From Phenylobacterium sp. (GTDB lineage Bacteria > Pseudomonadota > Alphaproteobacteria > Caulobacterales > Caulobacteraceae), in assembly GCF_030645195.1 (NCBI RefSeq), contig NZ_JAUSLW010000017.1, forward strand, positions 1-43,097: a DNA stretch of 43,097 nucleotides. The letters run 5' to 3'. Of this stretch, positions 6,901-14,417 are shown piece by piece (position 1 is the stretch's first letter; the number at the start of each line of letters is the position of its first letter). Below the pieces are notes generated by a model. That model was not told where the DNA came from. It saw only the letters and a list, made by a program, of their open reading frames with translations, and ran no database searches. A program made the position numbers and the translations under genes.

Positions 6901-8826
6901 GGCGGCCGCGGAGTCGGCCGTGGTGGCCGCCGCGGCGTTCTGGGCCGCCTCGTTGAGGGCGCGGCTGATGGCTTCGTAGAGCTTGGAGATTTCGATCGGC
7001 TTGGCTACGTGGCCATCCATGCCGGCGGCGAGATATTCCTCTACCTGATGGGACAGGGCGTTGGCGGTGAGGGCCACGATGGGGGTGCGCGGCCGGCCCT
7101 GCTCGCGCTCGGCGGCGCGGATGGCGCGGGCAGAGTCGATGCCGTCCATGACGGGCATCTGGATGTCCATCAGGATCAGGTCGTAGGCCCCGTCTCGCCA
7201 GGCCTCGAAGGCCAGCTTGCCGTCGGCCACGATGTCGATCTCCAGGCCGAGCGAGCCCATGACCGCGGCCAGGACCTGCTGGTTGGTGGGATTGTCCTCG
7301 GCGGCCAGCAGGCGCAGGGCGCCGTCCTCGGCGCTGTCGGTCGGCGGCGCGGGCGCCGATGTCGCGGTGATCGCCTCGCCCCGTTCCAGGGGCAGCTCGA
7401 CGGTGAAGGTCGAACCCTTGCCTTCGCGGCTGTCGACCCAGATCGCTCCGCCCATCATCTGGGTGAGCTCGCGGCAGATGGCCAGGCCCAGGCCCGTGCC
7501 CCCGAACCGGCGGGTGGCGGAGTTGTCGGCCTGGACGAACTTCTCGAACAGGTTGGCCTGCTTCTCCGCGGCGATCCCCAGGCCGGTGTCGCGGACGGTC
7601 AGCTTCAAGGCGCCGGTCTCGGGATTGAGGTCGAAGGCCGCGGCCACCTCGCCCGAGGGGGTGAACTTCACGGCGTTGGACAACAGGTTGCCGACGATCT
7701 GGCTGAGACGGTCGGCGTCGCCGCGCCAGGCGCCGTGGGCGGCCTCGGACACCTCGAGCTTGAAGTCGAGGCCCTTCTTCTGCGCCATCACCGCGAAGCT
7801 TTCGCGGGCCGGCGCGATGGCGGTCTCCAGATCGAAATCGTCCATCAGCAGGGTCAGCTTGCCGGCCTCGATCTTGGACAGGTCCAGGACGTCGTTCAGC
7901 ACGGCCAGCAGCAGGCCCCCCGACTGGCGGATGACCTCCAGTCGCTCCCGCTGCAGCTCGCTCATCTCGCCCATGGACATGACCTCGGCCATGGCCAGGA
8001 CGCCGTTCAGCGGCGTGCGGATCTCGTGGCTCATATTGGCCAGGAACTGGGACTTCAAGGTATTGGCGGCGTTGGCCGCGTCGCGGGCCTCCACCAATTC
8101 CTGCAGGGTCCGCTGCAGGGCCTGTTCGCGGGCGTCCAGCTTCTCCAGCAGGTGGTTGAAGCTGGCGGTCAGGCTGCGGAACAGGGCGTCCTGGGCCTCC
8201 ACCTGGACGGGGGCGAAGCTGCCGTTGGCGGCCACGTCGTGCATGGCGTCCGATAGCTTTTGCACCGGGGCGATGACCCGGTGGGCCAGGCCGCGGGCCA
8301 GGAACAGGGCCACCCCGACCCCGCCGAAGAAGAGGGCGCCGGTGAGCGCGATGAACTGGGGCAGCATGGCGCCGAGCGCCGGAGGGGCGACGCTGACCAC
8401 CAGTTCGCCGACCCGCAGGCCCTGGAGCTTGACCGGGGCGTGGATCACGTCGGTCCCGGGGCTGGCGGCGCCGGCGCGGCGATAGACGGCCACGGCCTGG
8501 CCGGTTCCGTCCAGCAGCCTGGCCTCGGTGACCGACGGAGCCTGGGCCAGGGCCGAGATGGCGGAGCGGGCGGCGGCGAAGTCCTGCACCGAGAGGGCGG
8601 GCCCGACGGCGCTGGCGGTGATCTGCGACAGGGCGGTGTGGCTCAGGTGGCTCTGCTCTCGCGCCACGGCCCACTGCTGGAGCATGAAGGTGAGACAGGC
8701 GGCGATCAGCACGACCATCGTGGTGACCAGCGCAATACCCGCCACGCGCGCATGGAACGTTGCGTTGTGTGCAGTTCCGGCCGCGCGAAGTTGTTGGGTC
8801 ATGAGCTGCGAAGTCCCGTCCAGCAT
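6898..8826 (-). CDS. Membrane hybrid sensor histidine kinase / response regulator with HAMP
   Basis: A 642-residue hybrid kinase. One transmembrane helix (about 28-50) leads to an extracytoplasmic domain (about 52-150) of CHASE8-like size, then a second helix (about 155-177) and a HAMP linker (about 180-232). A coiled coil follows, then HisKA (His267 in MSHEIRTP), HATPase (N box about 379-388, DTGLGI 413-418, GGTGLGL 442-448) and a receiver domain (Glu510/Asp511, phospho-Asp554 in LMDIQMP, Lys609). The Ala/Thr-rich tail is low complexity. Start ATG 8826 has AGGAG about 17 bases upstream, rather far; Met9 is possible. It is divergent from the small helical protein at 9020 across a region with a CtrA-like box. 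The stop codon lies inside a palindromic repeat. Signal is unknown. Confidence 0.92.
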   Translation of the reverse strand: MLDGTSQLMTQQLRAAGTAHNATFHARVAGIALVTTMVVLIAACLTFMLQQWAVAREQSHLSHTALSQITASAVGPALSVQDFAAARSAISALAQAPSVTEARLLDGTGQAVAVYRRAGAASPGTDVIHAPVKLQGLRVGELVVSVAPPALGAMLPQFIALTGALFFGGVGVALFLARGLAHRVIAPVQKLSDAMHDVAANGSFAPVQVEAQDALFRSLTASFNHLLEKLDAREQALQRTLQELVEARDAANAANTLKSQFLANMSHEIRTPLNGVLAMAEVMSMGEMSELQRERLEVIRQSGGLLLAVLNDVLDLSKIEAGKLTLLMDDFDLETAIAPARESFAVMAQKKGLDFKLEVSEAAHGAWRGDADRLSQIVGNLLSNAVKFTPSGEVAAAFDLNPETGALKLTVRDTGLGIAAEKQANLFEKFVQADNSATRRFGGTGLGLAICRELTQMMGGAIWVDSREGKGSTFTVELPLERGEAITATSAPAPPTDSAEDGALRLLAAEDNPTNQQVLAAVMGSLGLEIDIVADGKLAFEAWRDGAYDLILMDIQMPVMDGIDSARAIRAAEREQGRPRTPIVALTANALSHQVEEYLAAGMDGHVAKPIEISKLYEAISRALNEAAQNAAAATTADSAAA

Positions 8827-8933
8827 TCGCGTTTAGGCCAATTCTCCTAACGCTTCGCTTCCAAGTACTCGCCCATCAGGAGAATCTGTGTCTTCGCCGA
8901 CACAGTCGCAACTTGTGCGCGTAGTTGTCGCAG

Positions 8934-8991
8934 TTAACAAAGTGTGAATCCCTTGGACCAAGCTTAACCCCTGGTTTACCTTTGCTACGTT
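8934..8991 (+). promoter_or_regulatory. Candidate CtrA / CcrM-controlled promoter of the 9020 gene
   Basis: TTAA-N7-TTTA at 8964-8978 differs by one base from the CtrA consensus TTAA-N7-TTAA. It is followed 5 bases later by GCTACGTT (8984-8991), which resembles the Caulobacter -10 pattern GCTANAWC in its first half. A weaker TTAA-N7-TGAA match is at 8934-8948, and GANTC sites lie at 8882-8886 and 8946-8950. The arrangement fits a cell-cycle promoter in the gap between a kinase and a small protein, but it rests on motif reading only. Confidence 0.4.
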
Positions 8992-9019
8992 GAGTTAATC
9001 CTCTGGAAGGGGCACCCCC

Positions 9020-9361
9020 ATGGAAAAGGCCTTTGTCGCGCAACGCGTGGCGACCAAGTTGTTCACGACGGAAGCTGCGGTCGACGCGGCGATGATCGAA
9101 GCCACCGAACTGATGGCGGACCTGCTCAAGGCCCGTTCCGACGTGGGCACCTCGCTGGTGTTCGCCGACGACGTTCAGGTGAAGATGGTGGAAGCCATCA
9201 AGGCCCTGGGCGAAGCCCGGACCGCCATGGTCGGCGTGCACAATGAACTGGCCGAAGCCAAGCTGCGCCTCGGCATCCGCACCACCCTCGGTGGCGTGGA
9301 AGAAAAGCCGCCGCAGTTCATGCGCAAGGCGGGCAAGACCATCATGCGCGAGGTCGGCTAA
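9020..9361 (+). CDS. Small all-helical hypothetical protein
   Basis: A 113-residue, soluble, alpha-helical protein without cysteines, signal peptide or membrane segment. Residues about 15-90 form long amphipathic helices rich in Ala/Glu/Lys, compatible with a helical bundle or oligomer; the tail (RKAGKTIMREVG) is basic. The start at ATG 9020 has a strong GGAAGGGG ribosome binding site. Codon use is less GC-biased than that of its neighbours (many gaa codons), which often marks a well-expressed gene. It is divergent from the hybrid kinase and has a CtrA-like box upstream. I do not recognise a named family; a structural or signalling partner of the kinase is possible but not shown. Confidence 0.78.
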   Translation: MEKAFVAQRVATKLFTTEAAVDAAMIEATELMADLLKARSDVGTSLVFADDVQVKMVEAIKALGEARTAMVGVHNELAEAKLRLGIRTTLGGVEEKPPQFMRKAGKTIMREVG

Positions 9362-9392
9362 GCCGACTTGGTTGCAATAGTTTAACTGGTGC

Positions 9393-9420
9393 TGCGCCCC
9401 TAATGGACGTTAGGGGCGCA
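9393..9420 (+). promoter_or_regulatory. Hairpin after 9020 gene that encloses the next gene's ribosome binding site
   Basis: An 11-base perfect stem (9393-9403 with 9410-9420, 6-base loop TGGACG) lies 32 bases after the 9361 stop and ends 5 bases before the ATG at 9426. The only plausible Shine-Dalgarno for that ATG (AGGGG, 9412-9416) is in the 3' arm. It may be a weak terminator for the upstream gene (followed only by TTAT), a translation-blocking structure, or both. Confidence 0.6.
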
Positions 9421-9425
9421 TTATC

Positions 9426-9845
9426 ATGCCAGCATCACTACCGACTCAAATCCTGTGGCTCGCAATCTTCGTGGTATGCGCGTTCGCGTTTTTCCGCGGT
9501 GGGCCGGCGGAGCGGTTCGGAGCTGGATTGACCCTCGGCATCGCCGTGGCGTTCCAGGTGGTCAACTTGGTCACGCTGGTGGCGGCGCGCCCTGTACCGC
9601 ATCTGATCCTCGACGGTGTCCTGGCACTGGGCTTTCTTGCGCTCGCGGTCCGCTATGCCAGCCTTTGGCTCGGCGCGGTCATGCTGCTGCAGGGCGTGCA
9701 GTTCAGCCTCCACGCCTACTTCTTTGTCACCAAGCTTGGGCCGGGGTTCGCCTACGCCCTGATCAACAATCTGGTCACCTGGGGCACCCTGGTTGGCATC
9801 TTGGCCGGTACGGTCGCCTATCAGCGCGAGCGCCGCGCCGCCTAA
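9426..9845 (+). CDS. Small integral membrane protein of unknown function
   Basis: A 139-residue protein with four hydrophobic helices (about residues 7-24, 29-52, 61-82 and 85-105) and probably a fifth near the C-terminus (about 112-130), ending in a basic QRERRAA tail that should be cytoplasmic by the positive-inside rule. No catalytic or metal-binding motif is evident. Translation begins just after a stable hairpin that covers its ribosome binding site. It overlaps the stop of the convergent DMT exporter gene by four bases. I do not recognise the family. Confidence 0.75.
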   Translation: MPASLPTQILWLAIFVVCAFAFFRGGPAERFGAGLTLGIAVAFQVVNLVTLVAARPVPHLILDGVLALGFLALAVRYASLWLGAVMLLQGVQFSLHAYFFVTKLGPGFAYALINNLVTWGTLVGILAGTVAYQRERRAA

Positions 9846-10735
9846 GCTTCCAGTTTGGCTCGCGGCTCCAGAGTCGCCAGGGCCACGCCGCCGAGGATCA
9901 GGGCCAGGGCCGCGAAGGCCGTCCAGTTGAGCCGCTCGGCCAGGAACAGAACCCCCACCGCCGTCGCCCAGAGCGGCGCCATGTAGATGGCCATGGACAG
10001 GAACAGCGGGCCCCGCCGCTGGATCAGATAGACATAGCCGATGGTGGCCAGCGCCGTGGGGAACACCCCCTGGGCGGTCACCGCGATCACCGAGGACAGG
10101 GGCGGCCAGGCCGGGAAGGGCCCGGTGAATACCGCCGCGACGGTGGCGAACACCGCCCCCCAGGCGCACATCATCAGGGCGCCCACCGCCGAGGGCACCG
10201 GCGGCGCGCGCTTGGTCACCACGTTGGAGACCGCGTAGAGGGCCGCTCCGGTCAGGGCGCCGATCAGGGCCAGGGCCTCAAGCGTCATGCCCCCGGTCAG
10301 GCGCGGCCCAACCAACACCAGCAGGCCGACAAAGCCCAGGCCGACCCCGCCGGCCTTGCGCGCCGTGAGTTGTTCGCCGGAGACGAAGGCGTGGGCGAGC
10401 GCCGCGGTGAAGATCGGCGAGGCGCCGTTGCAGATGGCGTTGACCGCCGAGGGCAGGCGCTCGGCGGCCAGCGCGAAGAGGGCGAAGGGGACGGCCATCC
10501 CCACCAGGCCGTTGAAGGCGTAGAACCGCCAGGCGCGGTCGCGCCAGCCGGGCAGGGCCTGGCGCTGGAGCCCCAGGACGATGGCCAGGGTCGCCACCGC
10601 GATCCATAGCCGCAGGGCGGTGTTCCAGAACGGCGGAATGTGGGCCACGGCGATCTTCAGGGCCGCGAAGGCCGATCCCCAGGTCACCACCAGGGCGGCG
10701 AGAACCAGCCAGTCTATGGGTTTGGGGCGGGTCAT
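9842..10735 (-). CDS. DMT superfamily transporter, EamA family
   Basis: A 297-residue inner-membrane protein with about ten transmembrane helices in two EamA repeats. The first begins [20 protein letters not shown] near the N-terminus (the usual WG-SAF motif) and the second begins around residue 150 ([17 protein letters not shown]). Family members export metabolites and amino acids; the substrate here is unknown. The start ATG 10735 is at the family-typical position; the frame stays open upstream but runs across the serC leader. It is divergent from serC, and an amino acid exporter beside serine synthesis would make sense, although this is inference. Confidence 0.9.
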   Translation of the reverse strand: MTRPKPIDWLVLAALVVTWGSAFAALKIAVAHIPPFWNTALRLWIAVATLAIVLGLQRQALPGWRDRAWRFYAFNGLVGMAVPFALFALAAERLPSAVNAICNGASPIFTAALAHAFVSGEQLTARKAGGVGLGFVGLLVLVGPRLTGGMTLEALALIGALTGAALYAVSNVVTKRAPPVPSAVGALMMCAWGAVFATVAAVFTGPFPAWPPLSSVIAVTAQGVFPTALATIGYVYLIQRRGPLFLSMAIYMAPLWATAVGVLFLAERLNWTAFAALALILGGVALATLEPRAKLEA

Positions 10736-10829
10736 GGCGGCTCCGGCGGCGGGGGCCGCAGGGCCAGGAATCACGCCCTGGCGCCCAGGCCAAGCCCGGG
10801 CGTTCGCGACCCCGCTCAATCTGTCTTTC

Positions 10830-10931
10830 GAAAAATTACGCTTGCCCTTGCCGACAAACCGGAGTTTTTGCGCGGCGGGCCACGCCCCCCCAACGGGGCG
10901 CCGCTCATCTGTAAGGATGGGAGACATCGCT
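10830..10931 (+). promoter_or_regulatory. Candidate serC leader RNA
   Basis: The roughly 100 bases before serC contain a run (10861-10904) that folds into a GC-rich imperfect hairpin: GCGGCG (10872-10877) pairs with CGCCGC (10899-10904), with an inner CCCC/GGGG stem. The ribosome binding site (GGGAG, 10919-10923) comes 14 bases later. A structured element called the serC motif is known upstream of serC in Alphaproteobacteria, and position and gene match. I cannot align the consensus here, so identity is tentative. Confidence 0.45.
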
Positions 10932-12101
10932 ATGAACACCCTCGCCAAGCCGGCCATGCGTCCGGCTCGCCCCGAATTCTCTTCCGGCCCCTGCGCCAAG
11001 CGCCCCGGATGGAATCCCCAAAATCTCCAGAATGCGGTCCTCGGCCGCTCGCACCGCTCCAAGCTGGGCAAGGCGCGTCTGAAGGAAGCCATCGACCGCA
11101 CCCGCCAGGTGCTTCAGGTCCCCGACGACTATCTGATCGGCATCGTCGCCGGTTCGGACACGGGCGCGGTGGAGATGGCCCTGTGGTCCATGCTCGGCCC
11201 CAAGCCGGTGCAGCTGCTGGCCTTCGAGAGCTTCGGCAAGGACTGGGTCACCGACGTGGTCAAGCAGCTGAAGCTGCCCGCCGAGGTGCTCGACGCCCCC
11301 TACGGCGCACTGCCCGACCTGACCAAGGTGCGCAAGGACGCCGACCTGGTCTTCACCTGGAACGGCACCACCTCGGGGGTGCGGGTGCCCAACGCCGACT
11401 TCATCGCCGCCGACCGCGAGGGGATCGTCATCTGCGACGCCACCAGCGCCGCCTTCGCCCAGGCCCTCGACTGGGCCAAGCTCGATGTCGTCACCTTCTC
11501 CTGGCAGAAGGCGCTCGGCGGAGAGGGCGCGCACGGCGTCCTGATCCTCGGCCCCCGCGCGGTCGCGAGGCTGGAAAGCTACGCCCCGGCCTGGCCGATG
11601 CCGAAGCTGTTCCGCATGACCAAGGGCGGCAAGGTCAGCCTCGACATCTTCGAGGGCGCCACCATCAACACCCCCTCCATGCTCTGCGTGGAAGACGCCA
11701 TCGACGCGCTGAAGTGGGCCGCCTCCATCGGCGGCCTGCCCGAGATGCAGCGCCGCGCCGACGCCAATCTGGGGGCGCTCGCCGACTGGGTCGCCAAGAC
11801 CCCGTGGGTGGAGTTCCTGGCCGCCGATCCGGCGACCCGGTCCAACACCTCGGTCTGCCTGAAGGTGGTCGATCCCACCGTCACGGCCCTGTCCGACGAC
11901 GCCCAGGCCGACTTCGCCAAGAAGCTGGCCGCCATCCTGGAAAAGGAAGGCGTGGCCCTGGACATCGGCGGCTATCGCGACGCTCCGGCGGGTCTTCGGA
12001 TCTGGTGTGGCGCCACGGTGGAGACCTCCGACCTGGAGGCCCTGACGCCCTGGCTCGACTGGGCCTTCGCCTCCACCATCGCCGACCTGCAAGCCGCCTA
12101 A
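10932..12101 (+). CDS. serC: Phosphoserine aminotransferase
   Basis: Second step of serine synthesis: a PLP-dependent transfer of the glutamate amino group to 3-phosphohydroxypyruvate; also acts in PLP synthesis in many bacteria. The 389-residue protein is the alphaproteobacterial/archaeal-like subtype: it opens with [18 protein letters not shown] and [13 protein letters not shown], has [10 protein letters not shown] (phosphate/PLP loop, about 74-83), and the PLP lysine in [14 protein letters not shown] (Lys193). ATG 10932 is preferred because GGGAG sits about 8 bases upstream; an in-frame ATG at 10917 would add five residues. It is followed by serA after 80 bases on the same strand, so serC-serA is likely one operon. 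Confidence 0.95.
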   Translation: MNTLAKPAMRPARPEFSSGPCAKRPGWNPQNLQNAVLGRSHRSKLGKARLKEAIDRTRQVLQVPDDYLIGIVAGSDTGAVEMALWSMLGPKPVQLLAFESFGKDWVTDVVKQLKLPAEVLDAPYGALPDLTKVRKDADLVFTWNGTTSGVRVPNADFIAADREGIVICDATSAAFAQALDWAKLDVVTFSWQKALGGEGAHGVLILGPRAVARLESYAPAWPMPKLFRMTKGGKVSLDIFEGATINTPSMLCVEDAIDALKWAASIGGLPEMQRRADANLGALADWVAKTPWVEFLAADPATRSNTSVCLKVVDPTVTALSDDAQADFAKKLAAILEKEGVALDIGGYRDAPAGLRIWCGATVETSDLEALTPWLDWAFASTIADLQAA

Positions 12102-12108
12102 GGCCCTA

Positions 12109-12154
12109 GCGCTCCCGCCGCCCGGACCGCCGCGCGCGCCGGCGCTGGGAGCGC
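12109..12154 (+). promoter_or_regulatory. Stem-loop between serC and serA
   Basis: GCGCTCCC (12109-12116) pairs perfectly with GGGAGCGC (12147-12154) around a very GC-rich 30-base interior. There is no T-run, so it looks more like an mRNA processing or stability element, or a partial attenuator, than a full terminator. Confidence 0.45.
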
Positions 12155-12181
12155 ACACCCAAATCTCAAGGACACCGCCCC

Positions 12182-13756
12182 ATGCCCCGCGTTCTCATCG
12201 CCGACAAGCTCAGCCCCGCCGCCATCGACATCTTCAAGCAACGCGGCGTCGACGCCGATGTGAAGACCGGCCTGACCAAGGACGAGCTGCTCAAGATCAT
12301 CGACCAATATGACGGCCTGGCCGTCCGCTCGGCCACCAAGGCCGACAAGGACGTTATCGCCGCCGCCGCCAATCTGAAGGTCATCGGCCGCGCTGGCATC
12401 GGCGTCGACAATGTCGACATCCCCGCGGCGACCTCCAAGGGGATCGTGGTGATGAACACCCCCTTCGGCAACTCGATCACCACCGCCGAGCACGCCATCG
12501 CCATGATGTTCGCGCTCGCCCGCCAGCTGCCAGCCGCCGACGCCTCCACCCAGGCCGGAAAGTGGGAGAAGAACCGCTTCATGGGCGTGGAGCTCGACGC
12601 CAAGACGCTCGGCCTGATCGGCGCCGGCCACATCGGCGGCATCGTCGCCGACCGCGCCAACGGCCTGAAGATGAAGGTCGTGGCCTATGACCCCTTCCTC
12701 TCGGCCGAGCGCGCCGTGGAGATCGGGGTCGAGAAGGTGGAGCTGGACGAGCTGCTGGCCCGCGCCGACGTCATCACCCTGCACACCCCGCTCACTGACA
12801 AGACCCGCAACATCCTGTCGGCCGAGAACCTGGCCAAGACCAAGAAGGGCGTGCTGATCGTCAACTGCGCCCGCGGCGGCCTGGTGGACGAGGCGGCCCT
12901 GCGCAAGGGCCTGGATTCCGGCCACATCGGCGGCGCGGCCTTCGACGTCTTCGTCGACGAGCCGGCCAAGGACAACGTGCTGTTCGGGGCCGAGAACTTC
13001 ATCGCCACCCCGCACCTGGGCGCCTCCACCATGGAGGCCCAGGAGAACGTGGCCCTGCAGGTGGCCGAGCAGATGAGCGACTACCTGCTCACCGGCGCGG
13101 TCTCCAATGCGCTCAACAGCCCCTCGGTCACCGCCGACGAGGCGCCGAAGCTGCGGCCCTTCGTGGCCCTGGCCGAGCGCCTGGGCGCCTTCGCCGGCCA
13201 GATGGTCGACGTGGAGGTCAAGGCCGTGGACATCGCCTATGAGGGCGAGGTCGCCAACCTCAACACCCGCCCGCTCACCGCCGCCGCTCTGGCCGGCGTC
13301 CTGCGGCCGATGCTGGAGGACGTCAATATGGTCTCGGCCCCGGCCGTGGCCAAGGACCGCGGCATCACGGTCTCGGAGAGCAAGCAGGACGACAGCCCGA
13401 TCTATGAGAGCCTGGTGCGGATCACCGTCACCACGGCCATGGGCAAGCGCTCCTTCGCCGGCTCGGTGATGGCGGGCACCCCGCGCATCATCGAGGTCAA
13501 GGGCATGGATCTGGACGCCCCCTTCGGCGCCACCATGCTCTATGTGAACAACCTCGATAAGCCGGGCTTCATCGGCAATCTCGGCGCCATCCTGGCCGAC
13601 GCCAACGTCAACATCGCCACCTTCAACCTGGGCCGGGTCTCCGCCGGCGAGGACGCCATCGCCCTGGTGGGCGTCGACCAGGAACCGTCGGAAGCCCTGA
13701 TCACCAAGATCCGCGCCCTGCCGCACGTGAAGGAAGCCCGCACCCTGCGGTTCTGA
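12182..13756 (+). CDS. serA: D-3-phosphoglycerate dehydrogenase
   Basis: First committed step of serine synthesis: NAD-dependent oxidation of 3-phosphoglycerate to 3-phosphohydroxypyruvate. The 524-residue length marks the long form. Substrate-binding segments include RSATKAD and GRAGIGVDNVD (about 70-79). The NAD fold has GAGHIG at 147-152, and the catalytic residues are Arg231 (CARGG), Glu260 and His278 (PHLGAST). An intervening domain (about 320-445) and a C-terminal ACT domain (from about 450, LYVNNLDKPGFIGNLGAIL) follow; the ACT domain usually confers serine feedback. AAGGA lies 9 bases before ATG 12182. Confidence 0.96.
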   Translation: MPRVLIADKLSPAAIDIFKQRGVDADVKTGLTKDELLKIIDQYDGLAVRSATKADKDVIAAAANLKVIGRAGIGVDNVDIPAATSKGIVVMNTPFGNSITTAEHAIAMMFALARQLPAADASTQAGKWEKNRFMGVELDAKTLGLIGAGHIGGIVADRANGLKMKVVAYDPFLSAERAVEIGVEKVELDELLARADVITLHTPLTDKTRNILSAENLAKTKKGVLIVNCARGGLVDEAALRKGLDSGHIGGAAFDVFVDEPAKDNVLFGAENFIATPHLGASTMEAQENVALQVAEQMSDYLLTGAVSNALNSPSVTADEAPKLRPFVALAERLGAFAGQMVDVEVKAVDIAYEGEVANLNTRPLTAAALAGVLRPMLEDVNMVSAPAVAKDRGITVSESKQDDSPIYESLVRITVTTAMGKRSFAGSVMAGTPRIIEVKGMDLDAPFGATMLYVNNLDKPGFIGNLGAILADANVNIATFNLGRVSAGEDAIALVGVDQEPSEALITKIRALPHVKEARTLRF

Positions 13757-13800
13757 TCTGAGACTTGATGGGCGGCGGCTTCCCTGCGAAGCCGTCGTCC

Positions 13801-14157
13801 ATGTCGTCTCCCGAACGCCACTCCCACACGGTTCCCGGCGGCCGGGCCTATTGGCTGACGGAGGTGCTGTGGGCGGCGGCGGCCGGCCTGCCAGTGTTCC
13901 AGATCGCCATCTCCGACATCCCCGAGTTCGACCAGGACTGCTGGTTTCGGGGCCAGGCGCCCAGCCTGCGCGACGTCGCCGGGCACGCCCGGCGGATCAT
14001 GGCCGCCAACCTTTCCTATCCCATCATCCTCTCCTCCGACGGTCGGCTGATGGACGGTGGCCACCGTATCGCGCGCGCCTGGATCGAGGGGCGAACGATG
14101 GTCGACGCCGTGCGGTTCGTCATCGACCCTGAGCCGCAGGACGTTCGCCCCACCTAG
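13801..14157 (+). CDS. ParB/sulfiredoxin-like domain small protein
   Basis: A 118-residue protein. The segment IPEFDQDCWFRG, then PSLRDVAGHARRIMAA, then YPIILSSDGRLMDGGHRIARAWIEG reads as the ParB N-terminal/sulfiredoxin fold, where a D/N-G-x-H-R motif (here DGGHR) binds a nucleotide or phosphate. There is no DNA-binding helix-turn-helix domain and no sulfiredoxin active-site Cys motif, so neither chromosome partitioning nor peroxiredoxin repair is implied. The start is uncertain: ATG 13801 gives a natural N-terminus, while ATG 13768 or TTG 13765 would add 11-12 residues; no start has a strong ribosome binding site. It follows serA by 44 bases and overlaps the stop of the convergent MoaD-like gene. 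Confidence 0.65.
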   Translation: MSSPERHSHTVPGGRAYWLTEVLWAAAAGLPVFQIAISDIPEFDQDCWFRGQAPSLRDVAGHARRIMAANLSYPIILSSDGRLMDGGHRIARAWIEGRTMVDAVRFVIDPEPQDVRPT

Positions 14158-14417
14158 CCCCCGCTGAGCGCCCCGAAGATCAGCACCTCGTCGCCGTCGC
14201 GCAGGGGGGTGGCCAGGTCGGCCACCGGCTGGCCATTGGCGAAGACCCGCATGTGCCGGCGCACCCGGTCCTGCTCGTCGATCACCCGGAAGCGCAGGCC
14301 CGGGAAGCGGCGGTCGAGATCCTCCAGCACGCCATCCACCGTGCCGCCGGCCGCCTGCAGGCGCGCGACGCCCTCGGTGTAGGACTGCAGCTGGCTGGGG
14401 ATCAGGACGGAGATCAT
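14154..14417 (-). CDS. MoaD/ThiS family ubiquitin-like protein ending in GG
   Basis: An 87-residue beta-grasp protein. The N-terminal strand MISVLIPSQL, the helix GGTVDGVLEDLDRRFP, the strands MRVFANGQPV and the terminal DGDEVLIFGALSGG follow the MoaD/ThiS pattern, including the exposed C-terminal Gly-Gly that is adenylated by an E1-like enzyme and then thiocarboxylated. No E1-like enzyme (moeB/thiF), moaE or thiG is nearby. Its ATG shares one base with the stop of the upstream propeller gene (TGATG), so the two are translationally coupled. A sulfur-carrier role is the family norm; the real acceptor is unknown. Confidence 0.82.
   Translation of the reverse strand: MISVLIPSQLQSYTEGVARLQAAGGTVDGVLEDLDRRFPGLRFRVIDEQDRVRRHMRVFANGQPVADLATPLRDGDEVLIFGALSGG

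Noticed and set aside
10905..13726. Two long minus-strand frames opposite serC and serA
   Set aside because: They are shadows of genes with full active-site motifs.
13801..14157. Chromosome partitioning (ParB) role for the small protein after serA
   Set aside because: There is no helix-turn-helix or CTP-domain context and no parA next to it; only the N-terminal fold motif is shared.
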